Assembly: GCA_022360135.1 (NCBI GenBank)
Contig: JAKSDM010000083.1
Span: 1-11,849, forward strand
Length of the DNA stretch: 11,849 nucleotides
Reading direction: 5' to 3'
DNA from: Pseudanabaenales cyanobacterium
GTDB taxonomy: Bacteria > Cyanobacteriota > Cyanobacteriia > Phormidesmidales > Phormidesmidaceae
The notes under the pieces were generated by a model that had not been told where the DNA came from, searched no databases, and was given only the letters and a program-made list of their open reading frames with translations. The position numbers and the translations under genes were made by a program. This document shows positions 5,303 to 10,883 of this stretch, piece by piece; within the stretch, counting starts at the first letter, position 1; the number at the start of each line of letters is the position of its first letter.

Positions 5303-6916
5303 ATGCTGAATTCTGTAGATTTCAGCGGGAGACCTTTTCATTTCATTGGTATTGGTGGAATTGGAATGTCGGCTCTCGCGTACATTTTGGCCAGACAAAA
5401 GCTGCCCATATCGGGTTCGGATCTTCGTCTAAGCCATATTACTCGGCGCTTACAGGAAGAAGGCGCACACATTTTTTGGAGTCAGGATGCAGTCAATCTT
5501 GAGTCGTTTTCCGCTTTCCAAGATAAGTATGATAAATCTGAGAAAATGTTATCTGATTTATCTAATGGAACGGCTAACAGAACCAATGGTGAATCTAACG
5601 GAATGCCTGGAGGAACTTATTTTACTGTTGCTAAATCCGACAATTCGCCTGCGGTAAAGAGGCAATCGCCTAGCCAAAGCGCCTTCAAGCATCTCCCTCA
5701 AGTTATTTGCTCCACTGCAATTAACCCAAATAATGCAGAATATCGAGCTGCTATAGAATTGGGCTGTCCGATTTTCCATCGTTCAGATTTGCTGGCGGCT
5801 CTGATTAAGGAATACCAGGGCATTGCCGTTGCTGGCACCCATGGGAAGACGACAACTAGCAGTCTAATAGCCTATCTGCTCCTTCGAACCGGACTTGATC
5901 CAACCATCGTCATTGGTGGAGAAGTTGCTGCTTGGCAGGGTAACGCCCGTTTAGGAGGCGGTGAATACTTAGTCGCTGAAGCAGATGAATCTGACGGATC
6001 CCTGGCCAAGCTCTCAGCTCATATTGGAGTGGTTACTAATATTGAACTAGACCATCCTGACCACTACAACAGCTTAGACGAAGTCGTTGATGTATTCCGC
6101 ACTTTCTCAGATCAATGTCAAACACTAGTGGGTTGTATCGATTGTCCGCCGGTCAGACAAGTTTTGCAGCCTGATATTAGCTACAGTCTCCATCGTGAGT
6201 CGGGCGCAGATTATACAGCAGATGAAGTTGAGCATCATGTTACTGGGACTACCGCCAATATTTGGGAGCGTGGTCGGCTCTTAGGCAAACTTAACTTGCC
6301 GCTGATGGGGCAGCATAATTTGAGCAACACCTTGGCTGCGATCGCAGTCGGTCGTCATTTAGGCGTCCCTTTTTCTGAAATCGCTGAGACCATTAAAGAT
6401 TTCCCGGGGGCTCGACGGCGGTTTGAACGACGCGGCTTTGCCAACAGTATTCTCTTCATAGATGACTACGCTCACCATCCCAGTGAAATTCAAGCAACCC
6501 TCTCGGCGGCTCGAATTTATATCAAAGAAGAATTGTCACCCGCGACCCCAAAGAGAATCATCGCCGTTTTCCAGCCCCATCGTTATAGCCGGGCCGCTGC
6601 TCTGGCGCCAGATTTCGCCCAAGCATTTAGTGATGCAGACCAAGTCATCGTAACCGACATCTATGGTGCTGGTGAACCCAATGTCCATAACATCACAGGT
6701 CGCGATGTGGCTGAGATGATTTCAGCTCACCATCCTCAGACAGACTATCAGGTATCCCTACCCGAAGTGCGGCGAGCTCTAACTGAAACGCTCCAGCCCG
6801 GGGATATCGTTTTGTTTCTAAGTGCTGGGAATCTGAACCAGATTATTCCAGAACTGATAGCCTTCTACGAACAAACCGATCCCGTCCAAATACAGGAAGC
6901 TTGCCATCAAGCCTAA
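5303..6916 (+). CDS. murC: UDP-N-acetylmuramate--L-alanine ligase (MurC)
   Basis: MurC adds L-alanine to UDP-N-acetylmuramic acid in the cytoplasm, using ATP, to begin the peptidoglycan stem peptide. From ATG 5303 the protein has 537 residues. The N-terminal UDP-binding loop is FIGIGGIGMSALA (14-26). The ATP P-loop is GTHGKTTTS (178-186), followed by EADESDGS (226-233) and NIELDHPDHY (246-255). The C-terminal domain has IDDYAHHPSEI (386-396) and FQPHRYSR (423-430). It is longer than typical bacterial MurC (about 460-490). The excess is a roughly 65-residue Asn/Ser/Gly-rich insert (about 65-130) between the first domain and the PQVICSTAIN strand. ATG 5303 is preferred over the upstream GTG pair at 5282-5287 because GAGGA (5291-5295) is well placed. 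murB follows 24 bp downstream, so the two are probably cotranscribed. Confidence 0.97.
   Translation: MLNSVDFSGRPFHFIGIGGIGMSALAYILARQKLPISGSDLRLSHITRRLQEEGAHIFWSQDAVNLESFSAFQDKYDKSEKMLSDLSNGTANRTNGESNGMPGGTYFTVAKSDNSPAVKRQSPSQSAFKHLPQVICSTAINPNNAEYRAAIELGCPIFHRSDLLAALIKEYQGIAVAGTHGKTTTSSLIAYLLLRTGLDPTIVIGGEVAAWQGNARLGGGEYLVAEADESDGSLAKLSAHIGVVTNIELDHPDHYNSLDEVVDVFRTFSDQCQTLVGCIDCPPVRQVLQPDISYSLHRESGADYTADEVEHHVTGTTANIWERGRLLGKLNLPLMGQHNLSNTLAAIAVGRHLGVPFSEIAETIKDFPGARRRFERRGFANSILFIDDYAHHPSEIQATLSAARIYIKEELSPATPKRIIAVFQPHRYSRAAALAPDFAQAFSDADQVIVTDIYGAGEPNVHNITGRDVAEMISAHHPQTDYQVSLPEVRRALTETLQPGDIVLFLSAGNLNQIIPELIAFYEQTDPVQIQEACHQA
6338..6345. repeat. HIP1 octamer GCGATCGC (in murC)
   Basis: Perfect HIP1 palindrome, read as Ala-Ile-Ala in the IAVGRHLGVPF region of MurC. 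Confidence 0.9.
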
Positions 6917-6940
6917 ATCTAGAGGACTGAGTGACGAGTG

Positions 6941-7855
6941 ATGGAAAAAAACATTTGCCTACCGGGCGCCAACTGTCTAATTAGATCCCAGGTTCCTCTG
7001 GCGGGACTGACCTCCTTCCGGGTAGGCGGGCCAGCGGAATGGTTGATAGCGCCCCGGAGTATTGAAGAACTGCAAGCGGGTTTAGAGTGGGCCCAGCGAC
7101 AAAAACTACCCATTACATCGCTAGGAGCAGGGTCTAATCTGCTGGTGAGCGATCGCGGCTTACCGGGTCTGGTTATCTGTACCCGCCGTCTCCGCCAAGC
7201 CAAATTTGATCCAGCCACTGGGCAAGTGACGGCAGCGGCTGGAGAACCGCTATCGACGCTAGCCTGGAAAGCGGCCAGGCGAGGCTGGAAAGGGATGGAG
7301 TGGGCTGTGGGTATTCCGGGTACGGTGGGTGGCGCCGTCGTCATGAATGCTGGCGCCCATGGATTGTGTACAGAAGATATCTTGGTGCGGACTGAAGTTC
7401 TAAATCCAGATCAGACGATGGCCGTCCTCGCGCCTGAAGAGCTAGGCTACCAGTATCGTACATCACAATTACAGCACGATCAGCGGCTAGTTACACAGGC
7501 CACTTTCCAGCTCCAACCTGGGGCGACTCCCCAGCAAGTGATGGCCACCACATCTAACAACTTGGCTCAACGACGCGCCACTCAGCCCTATCATCTGCCC
7601 AGTTGTGGCAGCGTCTTTCGCAATCCAGACAGTCATAGCGCAGGTTGGCTGATCGAGCAAACTGGGCTTAAGGGACGCCGAATTGGCAACGCTCAAGTAG
7701 CCCATCGCCATGCAAATTTCATCCTCAACTGCGGTGGAGCCACTGCCAGCGACATCCTTAAGTTAATCCATCATGTTCAGCAGCAAGTTGAAGCGCGATG
7801 GTCTCTATACCTTAAACCAGAAGTTAAATTTTTGGGAGAATTTCAACCCGTTTAA
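6941..7855 (+). CDS. murB: UDP-N-acetylenolpyruvoylglucosamine reductase (MurB)
   Basis: MurB is the FAD enzyme that reduces the enolpyruvyl group with NADPH to give UDP-N-acetylmuramic acid, the substrate of MurC. The 304-residue protein has TSFRVGGPAEW (24-34) and LGAGSNLLVSD (61-71) of the FAD domain, and GIPGTVGGAVVMNAGAHG (124-141). The proton-donor serine is Ser224 in PSCGSVFRNP and the conserved glutamate is Glu294 in KPEVKFLG. The arginine of YQYRTS (170-175) is also present. The PSCGSVF form and lack of the E. coli-type insert make it a type II MurB of normal length. ATG 6941 directly follows an in-frame GTG at 6938 that could also serve; AGAGGA (6921-6926) is 11 bases before the GTG and 14 before the ATG. 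The gap from murC is 24 bp. Confidence 0.97.
   Translation: MEKNICLPGANCLIRSQVPLAGLTSFRVGGPAEWLIAPRSIEELQAGLEWAQRQKLPITSLGAGSNLLVSDRGLPGLVICTRRLRQAKFDPATGQVTAAAGEPLSTLAWKAARRGWKGMEWAVGIPGTVGGAVVMNAGAHGLCTEDILVRTEVLNPDQTMAVLAPEELGYQYRTSQLQHDQRLVTQATFQLQPGATPQQVMATTSNNLAQRRATQPYHLPSCGSVFRNPDSHSAGWLIEQTGLKGRRIGNAQVAHRHANFILNCGGATASDILKLIHHVQQQVEARWSLYLKPEVKFLGEFQPV
7149..7156. repeat. HIP1 octamer GCGATCGC (in murB)
   Basis: Perfect HIP1 palindrome, here in a different frame from the copies in the TPR gene and murC (within codons for Ser-Asp-Arg). Confidence 0.9.
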
Positions 7856-7932
7856 GTTTATGCACTGGCGGCGTTAGAATCAAATGGTTTGACAGATACG
7901 AGTTCAGTACACCCTAAACTGGTCAGCTAATT

Positions 7933-8277
7933 ATGACAAAAGGTCAAGGATTTGGATTCGGCCTAGGCAAAATGAAAGAACTGACAGAGGCATTCAAAAA
8001 GGCTCAGCAAGTTCAAGAAGGCGCGAAAAAGCTTCAAGAAGAGCTGGAACAGATGGAAATTGAAGGCCAAGCGGGTGGGGGCCTGGTTAAGGTTGTCCTG
8101 AGCGGCAACCAAGAACCACGTGGCGTGACAATCGCGCCAGACGCCTTGAATGAGGGAGCGGAGGTGCTTTCCGATTTAGTTACCGCTGCGATGCAGGATG
8201 CTTATTCAAAATCTACTGAAACGATGCGGCAGCGGATGGAAGAATTGACTGGCGGTTTGAATCTGCCTGGACTCTAG
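7933..8277 (+). CDS. YbaB/EbfC family nucleoid-associated protein
   Basis: A 114-residue protein of the small DNA-binding YbaB/EbfC family, which forms tweezer-like dimers on DNA and helps shape the nucleoid. A Gly-rich start (residues 4-12) leads into a long charged helix, MKELTEAFKKAQQVQEGAKK onward (about 14-42). Then come the strands EIEGQAGGGLVKVVLSG and a C-terminal helical part with MRQRMEELTGGLNLPGL. Length and order fit the family. ATG 7933 is the natural start; its ribosome site is weak. It lies 77 bp after murB and 24 bp before the phosphatase gene, so readthrough from murCB is possible and cotranscription with the phosphatase is likely. Family proteins often sit by dnaX and recR, unlike here. 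Specific DNA targets cannot be inferred. Confidence 0.93.
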   Translation: MTKGQGFGFGLGKMKELTEAFKKAQQVQEGAKKLQEELEQMEIEGQAGGGLVKVVLSGNQEPRGVTIAPDALNEGAEVLSDLVTAAMQDAYSKSTETMRQRMEELTGGLNLPGL

Positions 8278-8301
8278 GGTAAAACATATCGCATTAGGTT
8301 A

Positions 8302-8787
8302 ATGGTTAGCAAGCTATTGTTTGTCTGCTTGGGTAATATCTGCCGGTCTCCTTCGGCGGAAAATATCATGAACCATTTGATCAAACAGCGACAGCTAGCA
8401 GATAGGATTGTCTGCGATTCTGCTGGCACTTCTAGCTACCACATTGGCAGTCCGCCTGATCGCCGCATGGCGGCTGCCGCCCGCCAACGAGGGATTACTT
8501 TAGTTGGTCGAGCTCGTCAGTTTCAAGGTCAAGACTTTAATGACTTTGATTGGATTTTGGCCATGGATCGAGAGAACTACCAGGGTATTTTGTCTCTCGA
8601 CCAAAGCAGTCAATATCGCCACAAGGTTAAGCTGATGTGCGACTTCTGTCGCCGCTATCCCGATAAAGAAGTCCCTGATCCTTACTATGGCGGTCCCGAA
8701 GGCTTTGATTATGTGATCGATTTGCTAATGGATGCTTGTGAAGGGCTCTTGGAATTTGTTTTGAGTCAGCATAGATCCGCCAAATAG
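8302..8787 (+). CDS. Low-molecular-weight protein tyrosine phosphatase
   Basis: A 161-residue cytoplasmic phosphatase of the arsenate reductase-like LMW-PTP fold, which removes phosphate from protein phosphotyrosine through a cysteinyl-phosphate intermediate. The P-loop is CLGNICRS near the N-terminus, with nucleophile Cys9, a second Cys14 that could form a protective disulfide, and Arg15. The general acid Asp126 is in the family motif VPDPYYGG. CDSAGTSSYHIGSPPDRRM (38-56) is the usual second block. Length is standard. It may be a tyrosine phosphatase acting on a bacterial tyrosine kinase, but no kinase gene is in the window. An arsenate reductase role is less likely because the DPYYGG form is typical of phosphatases. 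ATG 8302 has only AGG at 8296-8298 as a weak ribosome site; a 24-bp gap follows the YbaB gene. Confidence 0.95.
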   Translation: MVSKLLFVCLGNICRSPSAENIMNHLIKQRQLADRIVCDSAGTSSYHIGSPPDRRMAAAARQRGITLVGRARQFQGQDFNDFDWILAMDRENYQGILSLDQSSQYRHKVKLMCDFCRRYPDKEVPDPYYGGPEGFDYVIDLLMDACEGLLEFVLSQHRSAK

Positions 8788-8809
8788 CGCAAGCCTCAAA
8801 GCGCCATTT
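8782..8809 (+). terminator. Possible terminator hairpin after the phosphatase gene
   Basis: AAATaGCGC (8782-8790) and GCGCcATTT (8801-8809) pair with one A/C mismatch around a 10-base loop, overlapping the phosphatase stop codon. No T-tract follows, so this is a weak call. Confidence 0.3.
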
Positions 8810-8840
8810 AGTTGAAAATTGGTGTAGTACTCTTCCCCAG

Positions 8841-8858
8841 AGTTGGCTGAGTTGGCTG
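8841..8858. repeat. Tandem 9-mer AGTTGGCTG x2
   Basis: AGTTGGCTG at 8841-8849 is repeated exactly at 8850-8858 in the leader between the phosphatase and the kinase. It could be a pair of binding half-sites or a slippage product. Confidence 0.4.
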
Positions 8859-8885
8859 CCTTTAAGGGTGAGTAGAAGTCAGGAA

Positions 8886-8943
8886 GCTCGTCTATCGAGC
8901 GGGAAATAGGGTGTGGTTAGGGAGGGTCGGGCGCAGAAGCGCC
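8886..8943 (+). promoter_or_regulatory. Two GC-rich hairpins in the kinase leader
   Basis: GCTCG-TCTAT-CGAGC (8886-8900) and GGCGC-AGAA-GCGCC (8930-8943) are perfect 5-bp stems with short loops. The second ends 31 bases before the kinase start. They may shape the 5' leader or be binding sites; no known riboswitch is recognised. No convincing promoter hexamers were found in 8788-8974. Confidence 0.4.
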
Positions 8944-8974
8944 TGTCGATCTACCCAATCAGTGCAGCTAGGCT

Positions 8975-10318
8975 ATGCAGCAAGAGTCGGGGAAGTTCCT
9001 CGTGCAAATTATAGAATCAGAAATAAATCAGAATTTGCAGCCCCCCTGTCAAGGAGACATTCTTATAGTTGATGATACGCCTGACAATATTCGGTTTTTG
9101 TCCACCATCCTGTTAGAGCAAGGATATACTGTTCGCAAGGCGATCAACGGCAGAATGGCCCTAACAGCCGCCAAAACGGTGTTACCCGATCTCATATTAC
9201 TGGATATAAATATGCCCGGCATGAGCGGCTATGAGGTCTGTGAGAAGTTAAAACAAGATGGACAAACCCATTCTATTCCAATCATTTTTTTAAGTGCTTT
9301 AGATGAGGTTGAGGATAAAATCAGAGCCTTTCAAACCGGGGGGGCGGACTATATCACTAAACCGTTTCAGCTTGAAGAGGTTTTGGTTCGAATTCAAAAT
9401 CAACTGACAATCCGCCAGCTTCAAACTAAACTACAATCGCAGAATGGGGAGTTAAAAGCAGCGCTATCAAGTTTGCAAAAGACTCAGAGTCAACTTGTGC
9501 AAAAGGAAAAGATGGCTATTCTGGGGCAGTTAGTTGCTGGAATTGCCCATGAAATTAACAATCCTGTCAGTTTTATCGCCGGTAATCTCAAGCCAGCCCG
9601 AAAATATATCGAAGACTTGCTGGAGTTAATTACGCTCTATCAGACGGAATATCCAGAACCTTCGCAAACGATACAAAAATTAGTGCATGAAATCGATCTA
9701 GAGTTCCTCTATGCCGATCTGCAGAAGCTCATGGACTCAATGCATGCGGGAGCCGATCGCATCCGATCAGTAATTTTAGCTTTGCGAATATTCTCTCGCC
9801 TAGGAGAAGCTGAATTTAAGCCTATTGACATTCATAAGGGACTTGACAGTACGTTGCTACTGGTGCAGCATCGTCTTAATTCAGAGGTGAAAGGAAAAGC
9901 CATTCAGGTTGTCAAAGACTATGGCCATGTACCGTTAATTACCTGCTATGCGAGTCAGATTAATCAGGTATTTCTAAATTTACTCAATAATGCGATCGAT
10001 GCGCTTAAGTCTATGGTTGAGGGTGAACACTATCCTTTAGACTCTCCCACGATCTGGATTAGCACAGAAGCCAAAGATTCCGAGGCTGTAACCATCAAAA
10101 TCAAAGACAATGGTCCTGGTTTGTCGGAGGAGATGCAATCGCGGTTATTTGAACCCTTCGCCACTACCAATCCTACGGGGGGATGTAAAGGATTAGGTCT
10201 ATCAACCTGCCACCAAATTGTGGTGGAAATGCACAAAGGTCAGCTTATCTGCCATTCTTCTCCTGGGCAGGGCGCGGAGTTTATTGTGGAAATGCCGCTT
10301 AAGCCAATAAAGAGTTGA
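8975..10318 (+). CDS. Hybrid receiver-histidine kinase (REC-HisKA-HATPase)
   Basis: A 447-residue cytoplasmic signalling protein with no signal peptide, membrane segment or PAS/GAF sensor. An N-terminal receiver (about 27-144) has the acidic pocket Asp33/Asp34, phospho-acceptor Asp77 in LLDINMPGM, Ser107 and Lys129 in TKPF. A heptad-like coiled coil (about 145-180) follows. Next comes the dimerisation/phosphotransfer helix with His192 in GIAHEINNP. The ATPase domain has the N box NLLNNAIDAL (335-344), G1 DNGPGL (378-383), the F box LFEPFATT (391-398) and G2 GLGLSTC (406-412). All key residues are present, so both phosphorylation and ATP binding look intact. With the receiver as its only input domain, it is probably controlled by another kinase. 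The next gene has a closely similar receiver, suggesting a shared relay. TAGG (8969-8972) is a weak, close ribosome site for ATG 8975. Confidence 0.95.
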   Translation: MQQESGKFLVQIIESEINQNLQPPCQGDILIVDDTPDNIRFLSTILLEQGYTVRKAINGRMALTAAKTVLPDLILLDINMPGMSGYEVCEKLKQDGQTHSIPIIFLSALDEVEDKIRAFQTGGADYITKPFQLEEVLVRIQNQLTIRQLQTKLQSQNGELKAALSSLQKTQSQLVQKEKMAILGQLVAGIAHEINNPVSFIAGNLKPARKYIEDLLELITLYQTEYPEPSQTIQKLVHEIDLEFLYADLQKLMDSMHAGADRIRSVILALRIFSRLGEAEFKPIDIHKGLDSTLLLVQHRLNSEVKGKAIQVVKDYGHVPLITCYASQINQVFLNLLNNAIDALKSMVEGEHYPLDSPTIWISTEAKDSEAVTIKIKDNGPGLSEEMQSRLFEPFATTNPTGGCKGLGLSTCHQIVVEMHKGQLICHSSPGQGAEFIVEMPLKPIKS

Positions 10319-10506
10319 TTGACGAAAGCGAATTAGGGTCTTGTTCATCGCCACTCACTAACATTCTCTGACTGTTAAATTTTACTTGGCGCTTTTATAC
10401 TCGCATATACTCACGTTCCTAGTTTCCAAACTCTAGGTTAGAAACGTCAGTTTGGCAAGCGCCAGCTTCTGCCGACAAGGAAGCTAGAACTCCCTACCAG
10501 TAAGTT

Positions 10507-10528
10507 TTCCTAAGCTCCGGCTTAGGAA
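10507..10528 (+). promoter_or_regulatory. Stable 9-bp hairpin with TCCG tetraloop
   Basis: TTCCTAAGC (10507-10515) pairs perfectly with GCTTAGGAA (10520-10528) around a C(TCCG)G loop, an UNCG-type tetraloop that is exceptionally stable in RNA. There is no T-tract after it, so it is unlikely to be a simple terminator. Confidence 0.6.
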
Positions 10529-10640
10529 TAAGAGGATGATTCCGGCGTTGACTCTGGTTTTAGCTGAGGTTAACGGGTGGGAAGTCGGTTAAGAGCTTGC
10601 CCTCCCTAACGACCTGAAAGCTAAGGGTATATTCTCTTAA

Positions 10641-10675
10641 AGAATTCGTTAGAAACATGGGTTTCTGGGAATTCT
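10641..10675 (+). promoter_or_regulatory. Long 15-pair hairpin in the GGDEF leader
   Basis: Outer arms AGAATTC (10641-10647) and GAATTCT (10669-10675), two T-G wobbles, and inner arms AGAAAC (10651-10656) and GTTTCT (10661-10666) form one helix with a single bulged G (10648) and an ATGG loop. Confidence 0.55.
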
Positions 10676-10749
10676 AAGATTAGTCTGTAGGTTTCTCATC
10701 TCTTTCTGGGTGCACTGGATAGCTGTCCCCAAAGATATCACGCCATTTT

Positions 10750-10814
10750 TTTTAAGAAAACTGACCCGTTAAAACGGATGCCGAATAAGCGTGAACCGGC
10801 TAGTCTTCTTAAAA
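10750..10814 (+). promoter_or_regulatory. Candidate three-way RNA junction
   Basis: The outer helix pairs 10750-10762 (TTTTAAGAAAACT) with 10802-10814 (AGTCTTCTTAAAA), 12 of 13 pairs matching. Inside lie two small hairpins: CCGT-TAAA-ACGG (10766-10777) and GCCG/CGGC (10780-10800). The structure ends 69 bases before the GGDEF gene. It is seen by eye only; folding energy was not computed. Confidence 0.4.
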
Positions 10815-10847
10815 TGGGAGGCGATTGTCGCAGCTACCTACTAGCAA

Positions 10848-10878
10848 TTGAGCAAGATTGCCACTCGCAGAGTATAAG
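10848..10878 (+). promoter_or_regulatory. Possible promoter close to the GGDEF start
   Basis: TTGAGC (10848-10853) and TATAAG (10873-10878) are spaced 19 bp. If used, transcription would start at about the ATG at 10884, giving a leaderless message. There is no good Shine-Dalgarno before that ATG, which is compatible with this. Weak call. Confidence 0.25.
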
Positions 10879-10883
10879 AATTC

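Larger units (their letters stand above)
10319..10883 (+). other. Hairpin-rich non-coding region before the GGDEF gene
   Basis: No convincing gene is found. The stretch contains at least five hairpins on the plus strand. Besides those listed separately, CCAAACT/AGTTTGG pair at 10426-10455, AGCTTC/GAAGCT at 10464-10485, and GTCG(G)TTA/TAACGAC at 10584-10613. A run of eight T lies at 10746-10753. It could be a long structured 5' leader, an independent small RNA, or ordinary spacer. No known riboswitch class is recognised. Confidence 0.6.

Noticed and set aside
6919..7344. 141-residue open frame on the minus strand
   Set aside because: It is antisense to the well-supported murB gene and has a low-complexity Pro/Ala-rich product typical of a shadow frame.
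7889..7920. TTGACA with TAAACT as a promoter for the YbaB gene
   Set aside because: The spacing is 20 bp, too long for a normal promoter, and the hexamer at proper spacing (CCCTAA) is poor. An internal promoter here remains possible but unsupported.
10319..10883. Known cyclic-di-GMP (GEMM) or other named riboswitch
   Set aside because: I looked for GEMM-like conserved blocks because the gene downstream is a diguanylate cyclase, but saw none; cobalamin and other familiar consensus boxes are also absent.
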